From Methylobacterium sp. B4 (GTDB taxonomy: Bacteria; Pseudomonadota; Alphaproteobacteria; Rhizobiales; Beijerinckiaceae), in contig NZ_QJJJ01000012.1 of NCBI RefSeq assembly GCF_003201865.1, positions 62,001 through 126,000 on the forward strand: a DNA stretch of 64,000 bases. Reading direction: 5' to 3'. Each line of letters starts with the position of its first letter. Within the stretch, counting starts at the first letter, position 1. Shown piece after piece: positions 29,041-37,346 of the stretch. The position numbers were made by a program, and so were the translations under genes. The notes under the pieces are model-generated. The model was not told the origin of the DNA and ran no database searches. It saw only the letters and a program-made list of their open reading frames with translations.

Positions 29041-30126
29041 ATGCCGTCCCTGTTCGATCCGATGACCCTCGGCGCCATCAAGCTGCCGAACCGCATTCTC
29101 ATGGCTCCGCTGACCCGCGGCCGCTCCACCCGGAGCCACGTGCCGACGCCGCTGATGGCCGAATACTACGCGCAGCGCGCGGACGCCGGTCTCATCATCT
29201 CGGAGGCCACCGGCATCAGCCAGGAAGGGCTCGGCTGGCCCTACGCCCCCGGCATCTGGTCCGACGAGCAGGTCGAGGCCTGGAAGCCGATCGTGAAGGC
29301 GGTCCATGATCGCGGCGGGCGCATCGTCTCGCAGCTCTGGCACATGGGCTACCTCGTCCATCCCGACTTCCTCGGCGGCGAGCCGCCGGTCGCGCCCTCC
29401 GTCGCTACCGCGCCGGACGAGGCGCATACCTACGAGGGCAAGAAGCCCTACGGGCAGGCCCGGGCTCTGCGCGAGGACGAGATCCCGCGTCTCATCGCCG
29501 ATTACGAGCGCGCGGCGCGCAACGCCGTGGCGGCCGGCTTCGACGGCGTGCAGATCCACGCGGCCAACGGCTATCTCCTCGACGAATTCCTCCGCGACGG
29601 CAGCAACAAGCGCACCGACCGCTACGGCGGCTCCGTCGAGAACCGGGTACGGCTCGTCACCAAGGTGGCGCAGGCCGTGGCCGGCATCGTCGGCCCCGAG
29701 CGCACCGGTATCCGCTTCTCGCCCAACGGCCCGATCCAGGGTGTGGACGATTCGAACCCGCACGAGACCTTCGGGCTCGCCGCCGAGATGATGGAGCGCG
29801 TCGGTCTCGCCTTCATCGAGCTGCGCGAGCCGGGCCCGGACGGCACCTTCGGCAAGGCGACGGTCGCGCCCGTGGCCCCCGTCATCAAGGAGCGCTTCGG
29901 CGGTCCCGTCATCCTCAACTGCGACTATGACGGCGAGCGCGCCAAGGAGGCGGTCGCCTCGGGAGAGGCCGATGCCATCGCCTTCGGCCGTCCCTTCATC
30001 GCCAACCCGGATCTGCCCGAGCGCATCGCCAAGGGCCTGCCGTTCAACAAGGACGACATGAAGACCTGGTACAGCCAGGGTCCGGAGGGCTACGTCGACT
30101 ACCCGGCCCTGTCGCAGGCCGCGTAA
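29041..30126 (+). CDS. Old Yellow Enzyme family alkene reductase (NADH:flavin oxidoreductase)
   Basis: A 361-residue FMN (beta/alpha)8-barrel ene-reductase of the NemA/xenobiotic reductase group. Landmarks: NRILMAPLTRGRSTRSHVPT, EATGISQEGLGWPYAPGIWS, QLWHMGYLVHPDF, FDGVQIHAANGYLLDEFLRD (the His-Asn pair that binds substrate), RTDRYGGSVENR and AIAFGRPFIANPDLPERI. It reduces activated C=C bonds or nitro compounds using NADPH and is often induced by electrophiles. The ATG at 29041 has AAGAGA upstream. It appears monocistronic, closed by an 11-bp hairpin. Confidence 0.95.
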   Translation: MPSLFDPMTLGAIKLPNRILMAPLTRGRSTRSHVPTPLMAEYYAQRADAGLIISEATGISQEGLGWPYAPGIWSDEQVEAWKPIVKAVHDRGGRIVSQLWHMGYLVHPDFLGGEPPVAPSVATAPDEAHTYEGKKPYGQARALREDEIPRLIADYERAARNAVAAGFDGVQIHAANGYLLDEFLRDGSNKRTDRYGGSVENRVRLVTKVAQAVAGIVGPERTGIRFSPNGPIQGVDDSNPHETFGLAAEMMERVGLAFIELREPGPDGTFGKATVAPVAPVIKERFGGPVILNCDYDGERAKEAVASGEADAIAFGRPFIANPDLPERIAKGLPFNKDDMKTWYSQGPEGYVDYPALSQAA

Positions 30127-30166
30127 ACCGGCGGCGTCGGATCGCGGATTGCGCGACGATCCATGG

Positions 30167-30190
30167 ACGGCTCCGCCCCGGCGGAGCCGT
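30167..30190 (+). terminator. Hairpin terminator after the Old Yellow Enzyme gene
   Basis: Perfect 11-bp inverted repeat ACGGCTCCGCC / GGCGGAGCCGT with a two-base gap, 40 bp after the stop. There is no T run, which is common in such GC-rich genomes. Confidence 0.75.
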
Positions 30191-30218
30191 TCGCATGTCG
30201 GGGGGGAGGAGCGGGCGC

Positions 30219-30935
30219 ATGTTCGAAGGCGAGGGGATGCGGTCGCCCTACCGGCTCGTCGCCTTCGACTTCGACGGCACGCTGGCCGACACCTTCCCCT
30301 GGTTCAGCGCCCAGCTCAACGGCGTGGCCGACCGCTACCGCTTCCGCCGGGTCGAGGCGGGCGAGACCGGACGGCTGCGCGCCATGGGCGCCCGGGAGAT
30401 CCTGCGGGATCTCGGCATTCCGGCCTGGAAGCTGCCCCTGATCGCCCGCCACATGCGCGGGCTCGCCACCCGCGATGCGGGGACGGTGCGGTTGTTTGCC
30501 GGCGTGCCGGCGATGCTCGACCGGCTCGACGCGGCCGGTCTCGTGCTCGCCGTCGTCAGTTCCAACAGCGAGGCGAACGTGCGGCGCGCTCTCGGGGATC
30601 GCGCCGGATGCATCCGCCATTACGCCTGCGGCGCCTCGCTGTTCGGCAAGGCGCGTCACCTGCGGGCCGTGGCGCGCAGGGCCGGCGTGGCGCCCGCCGC
30701 GATGCTGGCGGTGGGCGACGAGATCCGGGATGCGGAGGCGGCGGCGCGGGCGGGCTGTGCCTTCGGCGCGGTGGCCTGGGGCTATACGGCGCCCGAGGCC
30801 CTGGCCGGCACGGAGCCGGCCCGCCTGTTCGGTGGGCCGGACGACGTGGTGCGCGCCCTGACGGGCGACCCTTACTGGCCCGCGCGGGCGCCGGGGACGA
30901 TCGAGGCGCCGGCACCGCTGCCGAACGGCTCGTAG
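30219..30935 (+). CDS. HAD-superfamily phosphatase (phosphoglycolate phosphatase-like)
   Basis: A 238-residue HAD hydrolase of subfamily IA. Motif I is FDFDGTLADT with nucleophile and acid Asp residues, motif II lies in VVSSNSEANV, the motif III lysine in the GKARHLRAV region, and motif IV is VGDEIRDAEAAARAG. It is close to Gph/MtnX-like small-molecule phosphatases. The ATG at 30219 was chosen because GGAGGAG precedes it. Its last 64 bp overlap the 3' end of bamE on the other strand. Confidence 0.88.
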   Translation: MFEGEGMRSPYRLVAFDFDGTLADTFPWFSAQLNGVADRYRFRRVEAGETGRLRAMGAREILRDLGIPAWKLPLIARHMRGLATRDAGTVRLFAGVPAMLDRLDAAGLVLAVVSSNSEANVRRALGDRAGCIRHYACGASLFGKARHLRAVARRAGVAPAAMLAVGDEIRDAEAAARAGCAFGAVAWGYTAPEALAGTEPARLFGGPDDVVRALTGDPYWPARAPGTIEAPAPLPNGS

Positions 30936-31369
30936 CGGGTCAGGCCGCGGAAGAGCTGGCTGATGAAGGCGCGGTCGGCGCCGCTCGACGGCGTGGTGCG
31001 CTCGATGAAGTCGAACACGCGTCCGTCCTGCAGGCCGTAGAGCGCCACGCGCTCGACCTTCATGCCCTGGTTGAAGTAGACGGCCGTGACCTTCTGGTCC
31101 TCGACCTGCTCGCCCAGGAACATCACCGTGCGGCGGGTGTTCTGGGTGATGTAGTACCAGGACTTGTTGCCGACCGTGGAGACCGTGGACGGCGTGCCGA
31201 GGATCTGCAGCACCTGCTCGGCGCCCATGCCCGGCTTCACCGTGGCGAGCGCGGCTTGATCGATCTGGTAGCCGTGGCGGATATCCTCGCCGATGCAGCC
31301 TGAGACGCCGACCGCGACGGTGCCGAGAACGGCGGCGCGGGCAAGCGACGAGACGAGACGGCGCGACAT
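30872..31369 (-). CDS. bamE: Outer membrane assembly lipoprotein BamE (SmpA/OmlA family)
   Basis: A 165-residue lipoprotein subunit of the BAM complex. The signal peptide ends in the lipobox VSGC with Cys25. The BamE domain spans about 30-140 (YQIDQAALATVKPGMGAEQV, LQILGTPSTVSTVGNKSWYY), with the K-x-G-M-x-x-x-x-V and L-G-x-P signatures. The start at 31369 has AGGGGGG upstream. It overlaps the convergent HAD gene by 64 bp and is divergent from the CBP3 gene, as in many Rhizobiales. Confidence 0.94.
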   Translation of the reverse strand: MSRRLVSSLARAAVLGTVAVGVSGCIGEDIRHGYQIDQAALATVKPGMGAEQVLQILGTPSTVSTVGNKSWYYITQNTRRTVMFLGEQVEDQKVTAVYFNQGMKVERVALYGLQDGRVFDFIERTTPSSGADRAFISQLFRGLTRYEPFGSGAGASIVPGARAGQ

Positions 31370-31524
31370 CGGCCCCCCTAATTCCTGCGAAGCGGGATTC
31401 GTCCGCGGCGCGATTGGCCTCGCGCGTCTTCGGACTTGCACCCTGGTCCGGGGTTGCCGTACCGCGGGGTTATGGCTTTGACAAGGCAAGCTCGGCCACA
31501 GCCCCGGCCGATCCGGTGGACCAT

Positions 31525-32088
31525 ATGATCGCGGGCCTCTTCCGCCGCGCCGACCGGCGCCGACGCACGATCCGAGCGCTGCACCAGCGCATCGGCGAGG
31601 CCGCGCGCCGTCCCGGTCTCTACGAGGGGCTCGGCGTGCCCGATACCGTGGAAGGGCGCTTCGAGGCGCTCGCCCTGCACGTCATCCTCGTGCTGCGCCG
31701 CCTCGGCCAGCTCCCGCCGCCCGCGGCGGACGTGGCGCAGGATCTCGTCGACTCCGTCTTCCTCCAGCTCGACGCATCCCTGCGCGAGCTCGGCATCGGC
31801 GACATGGGCATCCCGAAGCGCATCAAGAAGCTCGGCGCCTCGTTCTACGCCCGGGCCGGCGCCTACGGCGCGGCTCTCGACGCGAGCGACCGGACGGGTC
31901 TGGCCGCCGCGCTCGCCCGCAACCTGCTGGGCCGCGAGGATGCGCAGAGCGCAGCGCCGCTCGCCGCCTACGTGGAGGCCTGTGCCGCCGCCCTCTCCGC
32001 CCAGGATCTCGACGGCCTGCTGGAGGTCGGACCGCGCTTCCCCGAGCCGCCCGGCCAACCCGATGCGTCGGCAGGAGGCATCCGATGA
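31525..32088 (+). CDS. Ubiquinol-cytochrome c chaperone (CBP3 family)
   Basis: A 187-residue protein of the CBP3/UQCC1 family, which helps assemble the cytochrome bc1 complex. Family blocks: ALHVILVLRRLGQLPPPAAD, AQDLVDSVFLQLDASLRELG and DMGIPKRIKKLGASFYARAG. It contains no transmembrane segment. The ATG at 31525 begins the conserved region; upstream residues in frame are unlike the family. It overlaps yceD by four bases (ATGA), so the two are co-translated, an arrangement common in alphaproteobacteria. Confidence 0.92.
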   Translation: MIAGLFRRADRRRRTIRALHQRIGEAARRPGLYEGLGVPDTVEGRFEALALHVILVLRRLGQLPPPAADVAQDLVDSVFLQLDASLRELGIGDMGIPKRIKKLGASFYARAGAYGAALDASDRTGLAAALARNLLGREDAQSAAPLAAYVEACAAALSAQDLDGLLEVGPRFPEPPGQPDASAGGIR

Positions 32089-32603
32089 CCCTCAGGAGCG
32101 AGAGCCCGCTTTCCCGTTCGGTCAATGTCGAGCGCCTGCCCAAGGACCGCGCCGAGATCGTCGTCGAGGCGAGCCCGGCGGAGTGCGAGGCGCTCGCCCG
32201 CGACTTCAAGATCCCCGCCCTCCGCGACCTCGTCGGCCGCTTCACTCTGAGCGGCTCCCTGACCCGGCTGCTCGCCGAGGGTCGGGTGGAGGCCGTCGTG
32301 ACCCAGGTCTGCACGGTGACGCTGGAACCCTTCGAATCGAAGGTCTCCGAGCCGGTCGAGGTCGAGTTCACCAACGCCGACATCCTGGAGGGCACCGAGG
32401 CCGAGGATGTGGAGCTGCCCGACCCGATCGTGAACGGACGCGTCGATTTCGGTGCGCTCACGGCGGAATTCCTGGCGCTCGGGCTCGATCCCTACCCGCG
32501 CAAGCCCGGCGTCGCCTTCGATCCGGTCACGGTCGGCGAGGATCCGCTGCCCTTCTCCGATCTGGCGGCCCTGCGCGCCCGGCTCGAGCCGAAGGAGGAC
32601 TGA
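32085..32603 (+). CDS. DUF177/YceD family protein
   Basis: A 172-residue homologue of YceD, which in many bacteria is linked to 23S rRNA processing and sits before rpmF-plsX. The conserved C-terminal block is DPIVNGRVDFGALTAEFLAL followed by GLDPYPRKPGVAF. The cysteine of VTQVCTVTLEPF is the usual C-x-R-T/C-L position. It overlaps the CBP3 gene by four bases. rpmF (L32), which separates yceD from plsX in gammaproteobacteria, is absent here; a hairpin with a T run lies there instead. Confidence 0.92.
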   Translation: MTLRSESPLSRSVNVERLPKDRAEIVVEASPAECEALARDFKIPALRDLVGRFTLSGSLTRLLAEGRVEAVVTQVCTVTLEPFESKVSEPVEVEFTNADILEGTEAEDVELPDPIVNGRVDFGALTAEFLALGLDPYPRKPGVAFDPVTVGEDPLPFSDLAALRARLEPKED

Positions 32604-32615
32604 TCGGCTCGCATC

Positions 32616-32650
32616 CGGTCCCCTGCGCGGGACCGCTTCAGTTTTTGTTT
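32616..32650 (+). terminator. Hairpin plus T run between yceD and plsX
   Basis: Stem CGGTCCC / GGGACCG (32616-32635) with a six-base loop, then six bases and TTTTTGTTT. It has the form of a rho-independent terminator or attenuator ahead of plsX, so plsX-fabH probably has its own promoter or is expressed by read-through. Confidence 0.7.
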
Positions 32651-32759
32651 GCCCGGCGGGGCGCTGCCGCTATTTTGCGCGCCGCCGATCCGGGGCGCAT
32701 CCAGGCGCCCCTTCACGCTCGCTGTCCGCAAAATCCCGCCGCGGCCTCCCGAAGGAACC

Positions 32760-33830
32760 ATGTCGAACCGCGTTTGCATCTCGCTCGACGCCATGGGCGG
32801 CGATCACGGCCCCACGACCGTCGTGCCCGGTGCGGCCATCGCCCGCGAACGGCATCCCGAAATGACCTTCCTGATGTTCGGTGACGAGGCGGTGGTGCGT
32901 CCCCTCGTCGAGGCCGAGCCGCGGCTGAAGGGCGCCGTCGAGATCCGCCACACCACGGTCTCGGTTGCCATGGACGACAAGCCGAGCCAGGCGGTGCGCC
33001 AGGGCCGGGGCAAGTCCTCGATGTGGCGCGCGATCCAGGCCGTGCGCGACGGCGAGGCCCAGGCCGCCGTCTCGGCGGGCAATACCGGCGCCCTGATGGC
33101 GATGTCGAAGATCTGCCTGAAGACCATGGCCGGCATCGAGCGGCCCGCCATCGCCTGCCTCTGGCCGACGGTGCGCGGCGAGAGCGTCGTGCTCGATGTC
33201 GGCGCCACCATCGGCACCGATGCCGAGCACCTCGTGGAGATGGCGGTGATGGGCTCGGCCATGGCCCGCATCGTGCTCGACATCGAGCGCCCGACGGTCG
33301 GCCTGCTCAACGTCGGCACCGAGGAGATGAAGGGCAACGAGGCCGTCAAGGAGGCCGCCCGCCTCCTGCGCGAGTCCGAGCCCGAGAATTTTTCCTACCA
33401 CGGCTTCGTCGAGGGCAACGATCTCGGTCGCGGCACCACCGACGTGGTGGTGACGGAAGGCTTCACCGGCAACATCGCCCTCAAGACGGCCGAGGGCACC
33501 GCCAAGCAGATCGGCTCCTATCTCAAGGCGGCGATGGGCCGGACGATCTCGGCCAAGATCGGCTACCTGTTCGCGCGTCAGGCCTTCGCGGCCCTGCGCG
33601 AGAAGATGAATCCGAGCCGGGCCAATGGCGGCGTCTTTCTCGGCCTGGAGGGCATCGTCATCAAGAGCCACGGTTCGGAGAACGCTCACGGCTTCGCGGC
33701 GGCGGTCGACCTTGCCTACGACATGGCGCGCCACGACCTGATGCGGACGATCCGGGACATGCTGGAGCAGACGCCCGCGGTCGCGGCCGGCCTGACCGCC
33801 GGCCTCGAGGCCGGCGCGGCCGACAAGTGA
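32760..33830 (+). CDS. plsX: Phosphate acyltransferase PlsX
   Basis: Converts acyl-ACP to acyl-phosphate for phospholipid synthesis; peripheral membrane enzyme, 356 residues. The family start [13 protein letters not shown] is at residues 6-18, with [50 protein letters not shown] and [15 protein letters not shown] following. AAGGA lies before the ATG. The fabH reading frame begins 17 bp after the stop, the usual plsX-fabH order linking phospholipid and fatty acid initiation. Confidence 0.97.
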   Translation: MSNRVCISLDAMGGDHGPTTVVPGAAIARERHPEMTFLMFGDEAVVRPLVEAEPRLKGAVEIRHTTVSVAMDDKPSQAVRQGRGKSSMWRAIQAVRDGEAQAAVSAGNTGALMAMSKICLKTMAGIERPAIACLWPTVRGESVVLDVGATIGTDAEHLVEMAVMGSAMARIVLDIERPTVGLLNVGTEEMKGNEAVKEAARLLRESEPENFSYHGFVEGNDLGRGTTDVVVTEGFTGNIALKTAEGTAKQIGSYLKAAMGRTISAKIGYLFARQAFAALREKMNPSRANGGVFLGLEGIVIKSHGSENAHGFAAAVDLAYDMARHDLMRTIRDMLEQTPAVAAGLTAGLEAGAADK

Positions 33831-33847
33831 TGGAAGGGACGGATCTG

Positions 33848-34828
33848 ATGGCGCATCGGCGCTCCGTCGTGATCGGCTGCGGGGCGTATCTGCCCGAGAC
33901 CGTCGTCACGAACACCGATCTCGCCGAGCGCGGGATCGAGACCTCGGACGAGTGGATCGTGCAGCGCACCGGCATCCGCCAGCGCCACATCGCGCGCCCC
34001 GACGAGACGACTTCGGTGCTGGGCAGCCGCGCGGCGCTCGCCGCTTTGGACGATGCCGGGCTCTCGGCCGCCGATATCGACCTCGTGATCTGCGCGACCT
34101 CGACGCCCGACCACACCTTCCCCTCCACCGCGACCCAGATCCAGGCGGCTCTGGGGATCGAGTCCGGCTTCGCCTTCGACCTGCAGGCGGTCTGTGCCGG
34201 CTTCGTCTACGCGGTCGCCACCGCCGACCGCTTCCTGACCACGGGCGGGGCCAAACGCGCCCTCGTCGTCGGCGCGGAGACCTTTTCGCGCATCCTCGAC
34301 TGGGAGGATCGCACCACCTGCGTGCTCTTCGGCGACGGCGCCGGCGCGATCGTGCTGGAAGCGCGCGAGGGGGATGGGACAACGAGCGATCGCGGCGTGC
34401 TCGCGAGCTGCCTGCGCTCGGACGGGCGCCATCGCTCCAAGCTCTACGTCGATGGCGGCCCCGGCTCCACCGGCACCACGGGCAAGCTGCGGATGGAGGG
34501 CCGCGAGGTGTTCCGCTTCGCCGTCGGCTCCGTCACCGACGTGATCGCCGAGACCTTCCGCGCCTCCGGCACCACGGCGGACGACCTGTCGTGGTTCGTG
34601 CCGCATCAGGCCAACCGCCGGATCATCGAGGCCTCGGCCGACAAGCTCGGCATCGCCCGGGAGAAGGTCGTGCTCACGGTCGACCGGCACGGCAACACCT
34701 CGGCTGCCTCGATCCCCCTGGCGCTCGATGCGGCGCGCCGGGACGGGCGCATCCGCGAGGGCGACCTCGTGATGATCGAGGCGATCGGCGGCGGCTTCAC
34801 CTGGGGCGCCGCGCTCATCCGCTGGTAA
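33848..34828 (+). CDS. fabH: 3-oxoacyl-ACP synthase III (FabH)
   Basis: Initiates fatty acid synthesis by condensing acetyl-CoA with malonyl-ACP; 326 residues. The catalytic triad is Cys116 (AVCAGF), His253 (PHQANRRI) and Asn283 (HGNTSAAS), with [13 protein letters not shown] at the C-terminus. An ATG at 33830 overlaps the plsX stop, but GGAAGGGA is placed for the ATG at 33848, where homology starts. It is followed by an 8-bp hairpin and ihfA. Confidence 0.97.
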   Translation: MAHRRSVVIGCGAYLPETVVTNTDLAERGIETSDEWIVQRTGIRQRHIARPDETTSVLGSRAALAALDDAGLSAADIDLVICATSTPDHTFPSTATQIQAALGIESGFAFDLQAVCAGFVYAVATADRFLTTGGAKRALVVGAETFSRILDWEDRTTCVLFGDGAGAIVLEAREGDGTTSDRGVLASCLRSDGRHRSKLYVDGGPGSTGTTGKLRMEGREVFRFAVGSVTDVIAETFRASGTTADDLSWFVPHQANRRIIEASADKLGIAREKVVLTVDRHGNTSAASIPLALDAARRDGRIREGDLVMIEAIGGGFTWGAALIRW

Positions 34829-34896
34829 GCCGAACGGTTCGGACCTTCGGGCGTCTGCGGGGGGCTGGATTATCCGACGGGGATGGTTCGCAAGCT

Positions 34897-34919
34897 GTCA
34901 ACCGCAAGGTTCGGTTGAC
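34897..34919 (+). terminator. Perfect stem-loop between fabH and ihfA
   Basis: GTCAACCG (34897-34904), loop CAAGGTT, CGGTTGAC (34912-34919). No T run follows, so it could be a weak terminator for fabH or a protein-binding site ahead of ihfA. Confidence 0.55.
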
Positions 34920-34997
34920 CATGGCTCATCTGCCGATTAGCGTGTCCGATCATAGGGATACGCGGCGGGGGTTCGACTCGGCCGGGAGGGGGAGCGC

Positions 34998-35324
34998 ATG
35001 GCGGGGAAGACGGTCACACGCGCCGATTTGAGCGAGGCCGTCTACCAGCAGGTCGGACTCTCGCGCGCCGAATCGGCCGCCCTGGTCGAGACGGTGCTCG
35101 CCGAAATCTGCAGCTGCCTGTCCGCCGGCGAAACGGTGAAGCTGTCCTCGTTCGGCTCCTTCGTCGTGCGTTCCAAGGGCAAGCGCATCGGCCGCAACCC
35201 CAAGACCGGCGTCGAGGTCGAGATCGAGCCGCGGCAGGTCATGGTGTTCAAGCCCTCGAACGTGCTGAAGGCCCGCATCAATGGCGGCCACGTCAACGGG
35301 CACGACACGGACGAGGACGATTGA
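34998..35324 (+). CDS. ihfA: Integration host factor subunit alpha
   Basis: A 108-residue HU/IHF-fold DNA-bending protein. [20 protein letters not shown] at the N-terminus, [20 protein letters not shown] and the beta-arm [20 protein letters not shown] identify IHF-alpha. The acidic tail HDTDEDD is typical of the alphaproteobacterial form. The strong Shine-Dalgarno GGAGGGGG precedes the ATG. It is followed by a MerR-type gene, the usual ihfA-merR order that phenylalanyl-tRNA synthetase precedes in enterics but plsX-fabH precedes in alphaproteobacteria. Confidence 0.97.
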   Translation: MAGKTVTRADLSEAVYQQVGLSRAESAALVETVLAEICSCLSAGETVKLSSFGSFVVRSKGKRIGRNPKTGVEVEIEPRQVMVFKPSNVLKARINGGHVNGHDTDEDD

Positions 35325-35435
35325 GCCGCTCCGCAGGCTCGAAACCCCCCGGCCTGCGATCGGATCGGCTCGTCGCCCCCTGGCAGGCCGGAAGCCATCC
35401 CGGCCCCGTTGAAAAGACCGGATTGAGGCGCCGCC

Positions 35436-35912
35436 ATGGGATTGCCGCTCGAAGCCCCGATCGACGAAGAGCGCGCTGAGAAGAGTCCCGGCGCCTTCCG
35501 CACCATCACCGAGGTCTCCGAGGAACTCGGCGTGCCGCAGCACGTGCTGCGCTTCTGGGAGAGCCGCTTCAGCCAGATCAAGCCGACGAAGCGCGCCGGA
35601 GGACGGCGCTACTACCGGCCCGAGGATGTCGAGCTGCTTCGGGGCATACGCCGCCTGCTGCACGGGCAGGGCTACACGATCCGCGGAGCCCAAAGGGTCC
35701 TGAAAGAGAACGGCGTGCGCTTCGTCCAGGCGGTCGGCCGGGGCGAGGCCGAGGCCGGCGCGCCGACGGGAGCGGAGCGGGACGAGGAGAGCGTCGAGGC
35801 GGCCGCCGCGGATCGCCGGGCGCTGGAGGGGGCGCTCGCCGAACTGCGCGCCTGCCGGGCTCTGCTCGCGGGGCTCGGCGACGCGAATCACGAGATGGGC
35901 GCGCCGGCCTGA
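35436..35912 (+). CDS. MerR-family transcriptional regulator
   Basis: A 158-residue regulator with a MerR winged-helix domain at about 20-90 ([54 protein letters not shown]). The C-terminal 60 residues are Ala/Glu-rich, probably a coiled coil, with no metal-binding cysteines. This paralogue is conserved directly downstream of ihfA in Rhizobiales; its ligand and targets are unknown. Confidence 0.92.
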   Translation: MGLPLEAPIDEERAEKSPGAFRTITEVSEELGVPQHVLRFWESRFSQIKPTKRAGGRRYYRPEDVELLRGIRRLLHGQGYTIRGAQRVLKENGVRFVQAVGRGEAEAGAPTGAERDEESVEAAAADRRALEGALAELRACRALLAGLGDANHEMGAPA

Positions 35913-35918
35913 TGTCGT

Positions 35919-35935
35919 GACGGCCGGCGGCCGTC
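35919..35935 (+). terminator. Stem-loop after the merR-type gene
   Basis: GACGGCC, loop GGC, GGCCGTC, starting 6 bp after the stop. Compact GC-rich hairpin without T run. Confidence 0.6.
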
Positions 35936-36064
35936 GCGAGCCGCCTGCCGCACCAACTCGCTTGTGCGCAAGGTATTGGTTCGTCTCGCGCTTTTCCGAC
36001 TCGTCCCGGCTGGCGCGGCGAACATTCGACCTGAACTTTACGGGCGGAGCGGCGTTGAGGCGCC

Positions 36065-36484
36065 ATGGCTCCCCCCCGATCCCGGATGTCTCCCACTCAG
36101 GAACTCATCGCCCGCGTCATGCGGATCGTGCGCGTATGCCCCGAGGCAGCCAACGAGGTTCTGGAGCTGATGTTTCTCGTCAGCCAGATCGAGGCCGCGA
36201 CCACGGTCGATCGCGAGTATCGCGACGCGCGACGGGTCATCAGCCGCCTGCGGGCACCGCTCTGGGACATGGGGCCCGCCGACCGCGACACCTTGCTCAA
36301 GGCCGCCGAGACGATCCGCCGGGTCTGCGATCTGCCCAACCAGGAGATCCCATCCACGCCGCTGGCCGATCTTGGCGAACGGGAAAGAGTCGAGAAGGCG
36401 CTCACGCAGGCCCTGGTCGGAACGCTCGATCAGGCGCAGATCGCCCGCGTGACCGGAGCTGTCGCCGCCGCGCTCCAGCAGTGA
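36065..36484 (+). CDS. Hypothetical helical protein
   Basis: A 139-residue protein (132 if it starts at the ATG at 36086) with no family I recognise. It is almost entirely predicted helix (TQELIARVMRIVRVCPEAAN, EVLELMFLVSQIEAAT, EKALTQALVGTLDQAQ). There is no signal peptide and no membrane helix. GC3 bias and a hairpin just after the stop support a real gene. The neighbours give no clue to its role. Confidence 0.6.
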   Translation: MAPPRSRMSPTQELIARVMRIVRVCPEAANEVLELMFLVSQIEAATTVDREYRDARRVISRLRAPLWDMGPADRDTLLKAAETIRRVCDLPNQEIPSTPLADLGERERVEKALTQALVGTLDQAQIARVTGAVAAALQQ

Positions 36485-36491
36485 GCGGGCG

Positions 36492-36510
36492 CCTGCCGCG
36501 TTGCGGCAGG
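36492..36510 (+). terminator. Stem-loop after the helical hypothetical gene
   Basis: CCTGCCGC, loop GTT, GCGGCAGG; perfect 8-bp stem 8 bp after the stop. Confidence 0.65.
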
Positions 36511-36639
36511 ACGGGAGATTCGCGGCGCAAGCCTCGACGCGGAGGAGGGGGGCCCCCACATTCCGCCTTCAGCCCGCTGTGCCGAGGCCGGATCGTCCGG
36601 CCGGCCGTTCGCGGGCCGTGAGGAGGCCAAGAAACGCCG

Positions 36640-37086
36640 ATGGATGCGCCGACCCCCGCCCTGAAACCGATCGCAGCTCTTCCCGTCGCAGCCCTGTGGC
36701 TCGCTCTGGCGGGTCCGGCGCTCGCGCAGACCACCGTCACGCGCAGCGAGACGGTGCCCACTGGGAAGCAGGCCCGCCTCGTGATTGTGCCGAACCTCAA
36801 GAAGGACTGCTCCCTCGGTCCGATGCCGGAGATCAAGGTGACGACCGCGCCGGGCTCCGGCTCGCTCATCACCAAGGCCGGCAAGCTGAAGACGCCGGCC
36901 AAGTACCGTTGCCCGAACAAGGAGGCCGAGGTTCAGGCGCTCTTCTACCAGTCCAAGGACGGCTACACGGGCTCGGACACGGTCGTCGTCGAAATCAAGA
37001 ACGCCGACGGCGAGATCGAGAAGCGGGATATCCGCATCACCGTCGACAAGGCCGACAAGGCCAAGAAGGACACGACCGACCTCTGA
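36640..37086 (+). CDS. Secreted hypothetical protein, probable beta-sandwich
   Basis: A 148-residue exported protein. The signal peptide (LPVAALWLALAGPALA) should be cut before QTTVTRSE at about residue 30. The mature part has alternating strands and two cysteines (KKDCSLG and KYRCPNK) that could form a disulfide. The end (YTGSDTVVVEIKNADGEIEK) resembles the last strands of an Ig/cadherin-like domain of bacterial surface proteins. The Lys/Asp-rich tail is probably flexible. The function is unknown. It is followed by two stem-loops. Confidence 0.65.
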   Translation: MDAPTPALKPIAALPVAALWLALAGPALAQTTVTRSETVPTGKQARLVIVPNLKKDCSLGPMPEIKVTTAPGSGSLITKAGKLKTPAKYRCPNKEAEVQALFYQSKDGYTGSDTVVVEIKNADGEIEKRDIRITVDKADKAKKDTTDL

Positions 37087-37146
37087 TCCTGCCGGGCCGG
37101 TCGCTGGCCGGCCATGCTGCGCTGCGAAGACAGCGGACGCGTCGCG

Positions 37147-37181
37147 ACGGCATCCGGCCCCGTCTGAGGGCTGGATGCCGT
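37147..37181 (+). terminator. Stem-loop after the secreted hypothetical gene
   Basis: ACGGCATCC (37147-37155) pairs perfectly with GGATGCCGT (37173-37181), with an inner GCCC/GGGC helix. A smaller GGCCGG/CCGGCC hairpin lies at 37095-37113, just after the stop. Confidence 0.7.
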
Positions 37182-37346
37182 GCTCCGCTAGCGATGAAGG
37201 CTGCGTTAAATCCAAGTCACTCTTGGCTGTGGCGCGTTTCACACGCAGGTCTGCCGGCCTGTGGGCGGTGCGACAAATCCCGCAATGTCAGTTGCATCCA
37301 GCCCGAGACAGGATGAAGCTGTGATCAGCCTGAAGGGGGTGTTCGA

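Noticed and set aside
34965..34995. tRNA-like T-loop sequence GGTTCGACTC
   Set aside because: No matching acceptor, D or anticodon arms around it; it belongs to the ihfA leader.
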